Assembly (NCBI GenBank): GCA_016521575.1 | Contig: JAEKDP010000001.1 | Coordinates: 1 to 64,000 of the forward strand | Length of the DNA stretch: 64,000 nt | DNA from: Rhodobacteraceae bacterium F11138 | GTDB taxonomy: Bacteria > Pseudomonadota > Alphaproteobacteria > Rhodobacterales > Rhodobacteraceae | Direction of reading: 5' to 3' | In this document: positions 28,325-36,391 of the stretch, piece after piece | Numbering within the stretch: position 1 is the stretch's first letter | Layout of the letters: each line of letters opens with the position of its first letter | Program-made: the position numbers and the translations under genes | Notes under the pieces: generated by a model | The model's input: only the letters and a program-made list of their open reading frames with translations | Told to the model about the DNA's origin: nothing | Databases searched by the model: none

Positions 28325-28354
28325 CACGCAGCACCCCGGTTGTCGCTGCACCGG

Positions 28355-28385
28355 CATATAGGGGTTCCAGTCGCTGGAAGGTCAA
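28355..28385 (-). promoter_or_regulatory. CueR-type copA promoter/operator with 19-bp spacer
   Basis: Minus strand: -35 TTGACC (28380-28385), a 19-base spacer holding the dyad CTTCCAG-CGA-CTGGAAC, and -10 TATATG (28355-28360). The over-long spacer and CCTTCCAGC-type dyad are the hallmarks of MerR/CueR-controlled promoters. The ATG within the -10 element explains why the longer copA frame is not real. Confidence 0.9.
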
Positions 28386-28428
28386 GCCCCAATCCCGCAA
28401 GCAGCTCAGGCCGCCCGGGACCGCGGCG

Positions 28429-28872
28429 TCAGCCCTTTGGCTGATCCGTCTTGTCCAGCTCGTTCAGCAGGTCCAGCAACAGTTCGTATCGATCCGATCC
28501 GATCTGTTCGCGCACAAGCTCCAGCATGGCGAGACTGGTTTTCAGATGGGCTTCGATCAGTTCGGCCCCCTGTTCGGTGATCCGGACGATCTGCTTGCGC
28601 TTGTCATCCTGATCCTTGCGCCGGTTGATGAGCTTCTTGTCTTCCAGCTTTTGCAGAATCCGCGTCAGGCTGGGCAGCAACAGACAGGCCTGTTCCGAGA
28701 TCCGGGTCGGCTCCATCGGGCCTTCTTCGTCCAGCACCCGCAACACGCGCCATTGCTGTTCCGTGATCCCGACGCCCGACAACATATCCCGTATCGGACA
28801 CATCACCCTTTCCCGAGCGCGCAACAACGCAATTGGCAGGGAACGCGATGTTCTCAGTCGAGATTTGTTCAT
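28429..28872 (-). CDS. MarR-family regulator, HpaR type
   Basis: Winged-helix dimeric repressor resembling HpaR of the homoprotocatechuate pathway, which is released by aromatic ligands. The start at 28872 gives MNKSRLRTSRSLPIALLRARE and 147 residues, the normal size. The MarR core is visible in ITEQQWRVLRVLDEEGPMEPTRISEQACLLLPSLTRILQKLEDKKLINR (recognition helix around residues 60-75) followed by the wing RRKDQDDKRKQIVRIT. It is divergent from the decarboxylase-aldolase pair over a 214-base gap. It most likely controls that pair; the ligand is unknown. Confidence 0.85.
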   Translation of the reverse strand: MNKSRLRTSRSLPIALLRARERVMCPIRDMLSGVGITEQQWRVLRVLDEEGPMEPTRISEQACLLLPSLTRILQKLEDKKLINRRKDQDDKRKQIVRITEQGAELIEAHLKTSLAMLELVREQIGSDRYELLLDLLNELDKTDQPKG

Positions 28873-28925
28873 CTGTCTTTTGTGCCCCGCCATGACAACA
28901 AGTGCAACCGGCGCCTGCACATTCC

Positions 28926-28941
28926 CTGCCAACTGTGGCAG
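28926..28941. promoter_or_regulatory. Palindrome in the hpaR-decarboxylase divergent region
   Basis: CTGCCA-ACTG-TGGCAG is a perfect 6-bp inverted repeat, centred about 60 bases upstream of the HpaR-type start codon and 150 bases upstream of the decarboxylase. Size and placement suit a MarR-dimer site, but no consensus was matched. Confidence 0.3.
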
Positions 28942-29086
28942 ACGCGCTGCAAAACCTTCAGGATCCCCACAAGGTCGCTTGCGGTTGCGGCACATTGGCG
29001 GGATCCTGTCGAAAACTCACCTGTCCGCGACCGGATGCGCCGACTGACCGGCCTGTCCCCCAAGCACATCGCATGAGGAACCGAAC

Positions 29087-30499
29087 ATGAAATGGAGCGA
29101 ATTCGCACCCTGGGGCCGCCGTATCTCCGACTGGACCCAGGCCTATCACCAGACCGTCGGCGACAGGCCGGTGCGCGCCCGCACCCAACCCGGCGACATC
29201 CTGAACGCGTTGCCCGTGGTGCCCCCGGAAACGCCCGAAAGCATGGAGCAGGTATTTCAGGACTTCGAACAGATCGTCATGCCGGGGATCACGCATTGGC
29301 AGCATCCACGCTTCTTTGCCTATTTCAACGCGAACGCCGCCGCGCCCTCGGTGCTGGCTGAATTCCTGACCAGCGCCATCGCGCCGCAATGCATGCTGTG
29401 GCAGACCTCGCCCGCCGCCACCGAAATGGAAACCCGGATGATGGACTGGTTGCGCCAGTCCCTGGGCCTGCCTGACGGGTTTTCCGGCGTGATTCAGGAC
29501 AGCGCCAGCAGCGCCACCCTGGCCGCCGTGCTGACCATGCGCGAAAAGGCACTGAACTGGACCGGAAACAGCGCCGGGCTGGCCGGCAATGCCCGGCTGC
29601 GGGTGTATTGCTCGACCGAGGTGCACAGCTCGATCGACCGGGCCATCTGGGTGTCGGGCATCGGTCAGGACAATCTGGTGCGCATTCCGGTACAGGGCGA
29701 TTGGCGCGGCATGGACCCGGACGCGCTGGACGCGGCGATCCGCGCCGACAAGGCCGCCGGGCTGACGCCGGCGGGGGTGATCCTGTGTGTGGGCGGCACC
29801 GGGGTCGGCGCAACCGATCCGATTGCGCCCTGTCTGGACGTGGCCGCAAGGCACGGGCTGTTTTCGCATGTGGACGCGGCCTGGGCGGGGTCGGCGATGA
29901 TCTGCCCCGAATTTCGCGACTACTGGAGCGGCATCGAAGCGGCCGACAGCATCGTATTCAACCCTCACAAATGGCTGGGCGTACAGTTCGACTGTTCCGC
30001 GCATTTCCTGCGCGATCCTGACGACCTGGTGCGCACACTGGCGATCAGCCCGGAATATCTGAAAACCCATGGCCAGGACGGCGTCATCAACTATTCGGAA
30101 TGGTCGGTCCCGCTGGGCCGCAGATTCCGGGCGCTGAAGATCTGGTTCCTGATCCGCGCCTACGGGCTGGAAGGGCTGCGCAGCCGCATTCGCAATCATG
30201 TGGCATGGTCGCGCGCCCTGCACGACCGGTTGGCGGCAACCGCCGATTTCGAAATCGTCACACCTCCGATGTGGTCACTGTTCACTTTCCGATATGCACC
30301 ACAGGACTACCCCGATCTGGACGATCTGAACCTGCGGCTGGTGGGCGCGATCAACGACGACGGCCGGATCTACCTGACCCAGACCCGGGTGGACGGCGAT
30401 CTGGTGATCCGCTTTCAGGCCGGACAGTTCGAAACCACCGAACAGGACGTGATGATGGCCCATGACGTGATCACAGAGATCGCACGCGGGCTGTCATAG
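29087..30499 (+). CDS. PLP-dependent decarboxylase (aromatic-L-amino-acid decarboxylase family)
   Basis: Group II pyridoxal-phosphate decarboxylase, expected to remove CO2 from an aromatic or related amino acid. The 470-residue length fits DOPA/tryptophan/tyrosine decarboxylases. The PLP lysine is K295 in NPHKW, with D263 in HVDAAWAG and H180 in STEVHSS, the usual cofactor-binding residues. The N-terminal WQHPRFFAYFNANAA and the C-terminal RVDGDLVIRFQAG are also typical. It is followed after 45 bases by an HpaI-type aldolase and faces an HpaR-type regulator, suggesting aromatic amine or amino-acid breakdown. The substrate cannot be told from sequence alone. Confidence 0.88.
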   Translation: MKWSEFAPWGRRISDWTQAYHQTVGDRPVRARTQPGDILNALPVVPPETPESMEQVFQDFEQIVMPGITHWQHPRFFAYFNANAAAPSVLAEFLTSAIAPQCMLWQTSPAATEMETRMMDWLRQSLGLPDGFSGVIQDSASSATLAAVLTMREKALNWTGNSAGLAGNARLRVYCSTEVHSSIDRAIWVSGIGQDNLVRIPVQGDWRGMDPDALDAAIRADKAAGLTPAGVILCVGGTGVGATDPIAPCLDVAARHGLFSHVDAAWAGSAMICPEFRDYWSGIEAADSIVFNPHKWLGVQFDCSAHFLRDPDDLVRTLAISPEYLKTHGQDGVINYSEWSVPLGRRFRALKIWFLIRAYGLEGLRSRIRNHVAWSRALHDRLAATADFEIVTPPMWSLFTFRYAPQDYPDLDDLNLRLVGAINDDGRIYLTQTRVDGDLVIRFQAGQFETTEQDVMMAHDVITEIARGLS

Positions 30500-30544
30500 C
30501 GGCCCGCCGTATATCCAAACGCCAATCATACAAAGGAACAGTGA

Positions 30545-31321
30545 ATGCCTGCCCCGATCAACACGCTCAAACAAAAGTTCAAAGCCGGTGACACCACATT
30601 TGGCTGTTGGCTCAGCTTTGCCGAAACCGCCCCGGCCGAAGTGATCGGAACCGCCGGGTTCGACTGGCTGGTGATCGACGCGGAACACGCGGCCAATGAT
30701 ATCCGGTCGATTCGCAATCAGTTGATGGCGCTGCAGGCCAGCCCGTCATCTGTCGTCGTGCGGGTGCCCGTGGGTGAGCCCTGGATCATCAAGCAGGTTC
30801 TGGATGCGGGCGCGCAGACGATTCTGGTGCCGATGGTGGAAAGCGAAGAACAGGTCCGACAGATGGTGCGGGCCTGCACCTATCCGCCACATGGTATTCG
30901 TGGCGTGGGGGCCACGGCCACGCGGGCTTCGTGGTTCTCTGACATCACGGACTATACGCAAACCGCGGATGAACAGATCAGCCTGATCGTGCAGATCGAA
31001 AATCGGGCCGGGCTGGCTGCGCTGGACGATATTCTGACGGTGGACGGTATCGATTGCGTGTTCATCGGGCCCGCCGACCTGGCCGCCGACATGGGCTATG
31101 TCGACGATTTGACCCATCCCGACGTCCGCGCCGCCATTCTGGATGCGCTGCGCCGAATCGCGGATGCGGGCAAGGTGCCGGGCATTCTGGCTTTGGCCGA
31201 CGAAAGCATTCAGGCCTATCTGGACGGCGGTGCAAGGTTTGTCGCCGTGGGGATAGATGTGATCACGCTGGCGCAGGCCGCCAGAGCCACGGCGGAACGC
31301 TGGATCAAACGGCGGCCTTGA
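30545..31321 (+). CDS. HpcH/HpaI-family class II aldolase
   Basis: Metal-dependent pyruvate aldolase of the HpaI type, which in the homoprotocatechuate pathway splits 4-hydroxy-2-oxoheptanedioate to pyruvate and succinate semialdehyde. The 258-residue product has GFDWLVIDAEHA, VRVPVGEPWIIKQVLDAGAQTILVPMVES, then the metal ligands Glu and Asp in QIENRAGL and FIGPADLAADMG. It lies 45 bases after the decarboxylase. Other hpa genes (dioxygenase, HpaD-H) are absent here, so a broader 2-keto-3-deoxy-sugar-acid or other aldolase role is possible. Its 3' end overlaps the convergent DUF3095 gene by 17 bases. Confidence 0.85.
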   Translation: MPAPINTLKQKFKAGDTTFGCWLSFAETAPAEVIGTAGFDWLVIDAEHAANDIRSIRNQLMALQASPSSVVVRVPVGEPWIIKQVLDAGAQTILVPMVESEEQVRQMVRACTYPPHGIRGVGATATRASWFSDITDYTQTADEQISLIVQIENRAGLAALDDILTVDGIDCVFIGPADLAADMGYVDDLTHPDVRAAILDALRRIADAGKVPGILALADESIQAYLDGGARFVAVGIDVITLAQAARATAERWIKRRP

Positions 31322-32459
31322 TCTGGGCCGCCGCCCGCGTATAGCCGCCTGAGGCCCCGTCGATCAGGTGGATATGATCATCCCTGGTGATCGACGGCAC
31401 GAAACACGTGATCATCGCTTCGTCCTGCGCGAACAGGCCGAATTGCAGAATACCTTCGGAGCGGGCCTGCACGAGTATCTGTTGGATCTGACGGTGGGTA
31501 TCGGCGTCGCAATCCAATGTCATCTTCAGCCCGTCGTCAAACTTGCGGTAATCCGCGTTGTCGCTGACCGTCGCCGCATAATGGACCGGGTCGAATTCAC
31601 CTGCCCGTATACCGGTCTTGAAGAAGAAGAAGGCAAACAGTGTTTCCCTGAGCAGCCGCAGTTTGCGCAGGGCCAGGGATCGGCGGCCACGCGACGCGTG
31701 CGCTTCAAGCGCCAGCCCCGGCGGCGGCCAGCGCAACCCCGCCCCCCGGGGCGGAACCGGATGGCCACGGCGCTGCAACTGATCGGCCACCGCCACGATC
31801 TGCCGCGCCGTCCTGGCAAAAGCCACCGGCGAGGCGTCCGGGGCAGGTTCGACAACCACCGACAGGATCGTGCCATTGCTGGCGCGCACGTTGCTCCAGC
31901 GACAGGAAAGGCCGGTCAGATCCGGCACGACGCCCGGTGCGGCAGCCTCGACGCCATACGCCCCCTGCTTCATGCGCCGCTCGGACCAGGACAGGCCACC
32001 ACCGCTGAACATGGCATAATCCACCCCGGATGCTGCCTGATAGCGCGCCAAAGACAGCTCGTGCCCGGCGGCGCGAATGTCGCGGACCGGAACCTGCGCC
32101 GCCCGCAGCTCTATTCCGAACTCATCAGCGGCCCAGCGTTTCACCTGACCCAGGACCTGCCCGGATCGACTGGCCCGGTCCGGGTCGACGGCAAAACTGG
32201 CGCCGTCACCGCCAAAGACATAGGGAAAGCCCTGATCGCCATTGGCATTGATCTGCGCCGAAATCACCGCCGCGCCGATCATGTTGACGGTCTTGTACCG
32301 CCCCGCTGCGATATGGCCGGTGGACCCGACGATATCGGCCGTTCCGATCACCCATCCATCGGGCAGGGGGACATAGGTGTCGGGATCGCTCAGCGCACCA
32401 AAAGCCGTGATGCGCGGCAAGGCGTCATAGAACCCGATACTGTCGTTCTGGCCAACCAT
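31305..32459 (-). CDS. DUF3095 family protein, adenylate-cyclase-like
   Basis: Protein of the DUF3095 family, often annotated as adenylate-cyclase-like, with no established biochemical role. The start at 32459 gives MVGQNDSIGFYDALPRITAF and 384 residues. The N-terminal half resembles a nucleotide-cyclase fold: GWVIGTADIVGSTGHIAAGRYKTVNMIGAAVISAQIN, then FPYVFGGDGASFAVD, where the GGDG stretch sits at the position of a cyclase/GGDEF-like metal site. The C-terminal part contains a Phe-rich segment and a DADTHRQIQQIL helix. It is transcribed away from asd and converges on hpaI. Enzyme activity is not established. Confidence 0.75.
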   Translation of the reverse strand: MVGQNDSIGFYDALPRITAFGALSDPDTYVPLPDGWVIGTADIVGSTGHIAAGRYKTVNMIGAAVISAQINANGDQGFPYVFGGDGASFAVDPDRASRSGQVLGQVKRWAADEFGIELRAAQVPVRDIRAAGHELSLARYQAASGVDYAMFSGGGLSWSERRMKQGAYGVEAAAPGVVPDLTGLSCRWSNVRASNGTILSVVVEPAPDASPVAFARTARQIVAVADQLQRRGHPVPPRGAGLRWPPPGLALEAHASRGRRSLALRKLRLLRETLFAFFFFKTGIRAGEFDPVHYAATVSDNADYRKFDDGLKMTLDCDADTHRQIQQILVQARSEGILQFGLFAQDEAMITCFVPSITRDDHIHLIDGASGGYTRAAAQIKAAV

Positions 32460-32671
32460 TCCACATCCTAGCACCCGCAAAGGTGCAGGCGATACACGTC
32501 GTTGTGTGCTCAGGCCTGCTTTCGCGCATTCCGCATGTCACGCACCCCCATCCGCCGGTTCCGCCGCGCCAGCACGGATGGAATGGATCGAGACACCCCC
32601 TTTAATCCCGGGCGCTTTGTCGTTATGAGGCCGCTGCCGGTCCTGCACCGGCATATATCTGGAGAAAGAAC

Positions 32672-33694
32672 ATGGGTTACCGCGTCGTCGTCGTCGGCGC
32701 CACAGGCAATGTGGGCCGCGAAATGCTGAACATTCTGGCCGAGCGCCAGTTCCCGGTCGAGGAGCTTGCCGTCCTGGCAAGCCGAAAATCGCTGGGAACA
32801 GAAGTGAGCTTTGGCGACAAGACCCTGACCACCAAGGATCTGGACACCTTCGACTTTACCGGCTGGGACATGGCGCTGTTCGCCGTGGGGTCCGAAGCGA
32901 CCAAAATCTATGCACCCCGGGCCGCCGATGCGGGCTGCGTGGTGATCGACAACAGTTCGCTCTATCGCTACGATCCCGACGTCCCGTTGATCGTACCCGA
33001 GGTGAATGCCGACGCGATCACCGGCTATTCCAAGAAGAACATCATCGCCAACCCCAATTGCTCGACCGCGCAGATGGTCGTGGCGCTCAAGCCGTTGCAC
33101 GACCGTGCCCGGATCAAGCGGGTCGTGGTCAGCACCTATCAATCGGTGTCCGGCGCCGGCAAGGAAGCCATTGATGAATTGTGGGATCAGACCAAGAGCA
33201 TCTATAACCCGGTCGATGACAAGCCGGCCAAGAAGTTCACCAAGCAGATCGCGTTCAACGTGATCCCGCATATCGACGTGTTCATGGAAGACGGATCCAC
33301 GAAAGAAGAGTGGAAGATGGTCGCCGAGACCAAGAAGATCGTCGACGCGGCAATCAAGGTCACCGCGACCTGCGTGCGGGTGCCGGTGTTTGTCGGCCAT
33401 GCCGAAGCCATCAACATCGAGTTCGAGGATCACCTGGACGAAGACGAAGCGCGCGACATCCTGCGCGAAGCACCGGGCATCATGGTGATCGACAAGCGCG
33501 AAGACGGCGGATACGTGACGCCGGTCGAATGCGTCGGCGATTTCGCCACCTTCATCAGCCGCATCCGCCAGGACAGCACCATCGACAACGGGCTGAACCT
33601 GTGGTGCGTGTCCGACAACCTGCGCAAGGGCGCGGCGCTGAACGCGGTTCAGATCGCCGAAACACTGGGCACGCGGGTTCTGAAAAAGGGCTGA
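32672..33694 (+). CDS. asd: Aspartate-semialdehyde dehydrogenase
   Basis: NADPH-dependent enzyme making L-aspartate-4-semialdehyde for lysine/diaminopimelate, threonine and methionine. The 340-residue product begins MGYRVVVVGATGNVGREML, the Rossmann NADP-binding loop. It has the catalytic cysteine in NPNCSTAQMV, the STYQSVSGAGKEA phosphate/substrate loop, and RVPVFVGHAE with the catalytic histidine. A GGAG ribosome-binding site lies eight bases upstream. It is followed by a strong symmetric hairpin and appears monocistronic. Confidence 0.97.
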   Translation: MGYRVVVVGATGNVGREMLNILAERQFPVEELAVLASRKSLGTEVSFGDKTLTTKDLDTFDFTGWDMALFAVGSEATKIYAPRAADAGCVVIDNSSLYRYDPDVPLIVPEVNADAITGYSKKNIIANPNCSTAQMVVALKPLHDRARIKRVVVSTYQSVSGAGKEAIDELWDQTKSIYNPVDDKPAKKFTKQIAFNVIPHIDVFMEDGSTKEEWKMVAETKKIVDAAIKVTATCVRVPVFVGHAEAINIEFEDHLDEDEARDILREAPGIMVIDKREDGGYVTPVECVGDFATFISRIRQDSTIDNGLNLWCVSDNLRKGAALNAVQIAETLGTRVLKKG

Positions 33695-33701
33695 AGCAAA
33701 C

Positions 33702-33734
33702 GGTATCCCCTGCTGCCACGCGGCAGGGGATACC
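33702..33734. terminator. Hairpin between convergent asd and carbonic anhydrase
   Basis: A perfect 12-bp inverted repeat GGTATCCCCTGC / GCAGGGGATACC (33702-33713 and 33723-33734) with a 9-base loop lies eight bases after the asd stop and nine bases after the carbonic anhydrase stop. Neither side has a long U-run, but the position and stability suggest a bidirectional terminator or mRNA 3'-end stabiliser. Confidence 0.6.
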
Positions 33735-33742
33735 GATCAGGA

Positions 33743-34393
33743 TCAAACCGGCAGGAACATATTCTTGGCCGGGTCATAGCACTCCAGCCCGCCTTCGCCG
33801 ATATCGGTCCACAACCCGTGCAGGCTGAGTTCGTCATTGTCGATTGCACTGGCGACAAAGGGAAAATTCATAAGGTTTTCCAGTGAGGCCACGACCGCTT
33901 GTTTTTCAAGCTGCCGCGCCTGTTCCTTTTCATCCTCGATGTCCGAAATCAGGTCGTATTTCGGGCGCAGGATGTCCATCCAACGGCCGACAAAGCTTTC
34001 CTTGGCCTCCAGTTCGGGGGCCTTGCCTTTGCACATTTCGATACATCCGGCCACACCCCCGCACTGAGAATGCCCCAGAACGATCAGATGGGCGACCTTC
34101 AGCACCTCGACCGCGTATTCGACCGTGGCACTGGTGCCGTGGTGATCGCCATCGGGTTCATAGGGTGGCACAAGATTGGCGATGTTGCGGTGGATGAAGA
34201 ATTCGCCCCGATCTGCACCAAAGATCGAAGTGACGTGCACCCGGCTGTCGCAGCAGGAAATCACCATCGCGCGCGGCCGCTGACCTTCGTTTGCCAACCG
34301 TCGATACCAACCACTGTTCTCAGCATAGGAGGTGGCTTTCCAGCCATGGTAACGCTGGACGAGATAGGCGGGCAACGGTTTGGCAAACTTCAT
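33743..34393 (-). CDS. Beta-class carbonic anhydrase
   Basis: Zinc enzyme interconverting CO2 and bicarbonate in the cytoplasm, supplying bicarbonate for carboxylases such as acetyl-CoA carboxylase. The product is 216 residues. Zinc ligands are C47, H108 and C111 (SCCDSR and VLGHSQCGG), with the D49-R51 catalytic pair and HRNIANLVPP. The start MKFAKPLPAYLVQRYHGWK is typical. It converges with asd across a symmetric hairpin. Confidence 0.95.
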   Translation of the reverse strand: MKFAKPLPAYLVQRYHGWKATSYAENSGWYRRLANEGQRPRAMVISCCDSRVHVTSIFGADRGEFFIHRNIANLVPPYEPDGDHHGTSATVEYAVEVLKVAHLIVLGHSQCGGVAGCIEMCKGKAPELEAKESFVGRWMDILRPKYDLISDIEDEKEQARQLEKQAVVASLENLMNFPFVASAIDNDELSLHGLWTDIGEGGLECYDPAKNMFLPV

Positions 34394-34562
34394 CTTGTTC
34401 TTCCTGTACTTCGCATAATCTGTGGTCCTTCTGCCCGGATTTTCGCCGGAATTCTACCAAAATTCGATCCATTCCGCTTGTGGCGCGAAACCTTTTGAAA
34501 ACCTGTAGCGGCGAAATATGGGGCACGCCGTGGGGGCGAACACAGACAATGGGTGAGAATTG

Positions 34563-34943
34563 ATGACTCTTATAGCGACGCTTGTTCAGACGGAAACGGT
34601 TCGGCTCGATCAGGACCGGCTGGCCGCGCTGTACCAGCAACTGGGCCATTCCGGGGCCGAGGACGTGGTATGCCGCGCCATCGAGGAACTGGCGGTGCGA
34701 CTGTCCCATTGCGAACGTCTGTGGCGCGAAAAGGACACCGCGAGCCTGCGCAAAAGCGCCCGGTCGCTGATCGCAATCGCGGACCAGATCGGTATGAGAA
34801 CGCTGGCCCAGGTCGCGAATGACGTCACCAATGCGGCGGATGCCGACGACACGACCGCCCTGGCTGCCACGTTGTTTCGTCTGATCCGAATCGGCGAACG
34901 CTCACTGACGGCGGTTTGGGATTTGCAGGATCTTTCCGTCTGA
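34563..34943 (+). CDS. Small helical protein resembling a degenerate HPt domain
   Basis: Predicted all-helical cytoplasmic protein of 126 residues (start ATG at 34563, MTLIATLVQTETVRLDQ). The segment RKSARSLIAIADQIGM (63-78) aligns with the HPt signature in which A-H-x-L-K-G-x-A precedes a conserved Gly. Here the phosphoacceptor His is replaced by Arg67 and Lys by Ile. If this is an HPt fold it cannot accept a phosphoryl group the usual way. It lies 65 bases before the M17 aminopeptidase on the same strand and may be in its operon. Assignment to HPt is from pattern only. Confidence 0.6.
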   Translation: MTLIATLVQTETVRLDQDRLAALYQQLGHSGAEDVVCRAIEELAVRLSHCERLWREKDTASLRKSARSLIAIADQIGMRTLAQVANDVTNAADADDTTALAATLFRLIRIGERSLTAVWDLQDLSV

Positions 34944-35008
34944 GGCACTTGCAGCCGGGCGCTGGGTGACTAGGCTGCAGGTCGGTTTTCCTGACTTGAG
35001 AGCGTAAG

Positions 35009-36391
35009 ATGCCCACCCGATTTGCCGATCCCGACACCAACGCCATCGCGTTGCACATCATTGCCGCCGACGCGCTCGAAGATTGGCTTGCCAAGCATGA
35101 TCCGGCCGTCACCAATTGGGTGCGCAACGCCGGATTTTCCGGAAATCTGTCGGAAACGCTGTTGGTTCCGGGGGATGACGGACAAATCCGGATGGCTTTG
35201 GTTGGCTATGGCACCGCCGACAAACGCAGCCGGGTGCATTTCCCGCTGGCCCATGGTGCCGTGGGGCTGCCCGAAGGCACCTATCGCATAGCATCGGGAC
35301 TGCCCGCTCCGGTGGCGGAAACCGAATGTCTTGGCTGGTTGCTGTCGGATTACCGGTTTGATCGGTACAAGACCAAGCCACGCCACGACAGGCGACTGAT
35401 TGCCCCTTCGGGCGTCGATGCGGCGCGCGTCGAGATCCTGGCCGAGGCCGAATGTCTGATCCGCGATCTGGTAAACACGCCCGCGTCAGACATGGGCCCG
35501 GCGGATCTGGGCACAGCGGCAGAAACGCTGGCGCAAACGCATGGCGCCAGTTTCCACAGCATCGTCGGCGATGATCTTCTGACGCAGAATTTCCCCCTGA
35601 TCCACACGGTCGGACGCGCATCTGCCACCGCTCCGCGGCTGATCGACATGCGTTGGGGAACGAAGGGGCCCAAGCTGACCCTGGTGGGCAAAGGCGTCTG
35701 TTTTGACACCGGTGGGTTGAACATCAAACCCGCCGCCGGCATGGGGCTGATGAAAAAGGACATGGGCGGCGGGGCCACCGTTTTGGGGCTGGCGCAGATG
35801 ATCATGGCGCTGAACCTGCCTGTGCAATTGCGGGTGCTGATCCCGGCGGTGGAAAATTCCATCGCGGGAAACGCCTTCCGGCCCGGCGATATCATGACCT
35901 CACGCAAGGGGCTGACGGTCGAGAACAACAATACCGATGCCGAGGGACGTCTGGTGTTGGCGGATGCGCTGGCCCTGGCCGAGGAAGACGCCCCCGACCT
36001 GATCGTGTCGATGGCAACGCTGACCGGTGCGGCGCGCGTTGCTGTCGGACCCGATCTGGCGCCCTTCTATACCGATCAGGATGCCACGGCGGCAGCCCTG
36101 ACCAAGGCTGCCGAGCAGGTGGACGACCCGGTCTGGAGGATGCCGTTCCATGCCGCCTATGAGCCCCGGATCGAACCGGCCAACGCGGATCTGGACAATG
36201 CGCCCGGCGGCGGGTTTGCCGGTTCGATCACCGCCGCCCTGTTCTTGCGCCGGTTCGTGACGCAAACGCCCTATGTGCATTTCGACATCTATGCCTGGCA
36301 GCCCGAAACCGCACCGGCCCGCCCCAAGGGCGGTGTCGGCATGGGCGCCCGCGCCCTGCTGCAGGCCCTGCCGAACCTGCTGAACCTGTGA
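35009..36391 (+). CDS. Leucyl aminopeptidase family protein (M17)
   Basis: Cytoplasmic di-zinc/manganese aminopeptidase removing N-terminal residues from peptides. The 460-residue product has the M17 active-site segments KGVCFDTGGLNIKPAAGMGLMKKDMGGG (metal Lys/Asp; described, not quoted in full elsewhere) and the signature NTDAEGRLVLADAL. The N-terminal domain is shorter than in PepA, as in PepB-like members. It overlaps the following NlpC/P60 gene by four bases (GTGA), a sign of translational coupling, which points to joint work on cell-wall or other peptides. Confidence 0.92.
   Translation: MPTRFADPDTNAIALHIIAADALEDWLAKHDPAVTNWVRNAGFSGNLSETLLVPGDDGQIRMALVGYGTADKRSRVHFPLAHGAVGLPEGTYRIASGLPAPVAETECLGWLLSDYRFDRYKTKPRHDRRLIAPSGVDAARVEILAEAECLIRDLVNTPASDMGPADLGTAAETLAQTHGASFHSIVGDDLLTQNFPLIHTVGRASATAPRLIDMRWGTKGPKLTLVGKGVCFDTGGLNIKPAAGMGLMKKDMGGGATVLGLAQMIMALNLPVQLRVLIPAVENSIAGNAFRPGDIMTSRKGLTVENNNTDAEGRLVLADALALAEEDAPDLIVSMATLTGAARVAVGPDLAPFYTDQDATAAALTKAAEQVDDPVWRMPFHAAYEPRIEPANADLDNAPGGGFAGSITAALFLRRFVTQTPYVHFDIYAWQPETAPARPKGGVGMGARALLQALPNLLNL

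Noticed and set aside
28325-28357. Upstream ATG for copA
   Set aside because: It is part of the -10 element TATATG and would lie before the transcription start.
25676-28444. A 922-codon open frame antisense to copA
   Set aside because: Arg/His/Gln-rich with no recognisable domain, and opposite a textbook CopA.
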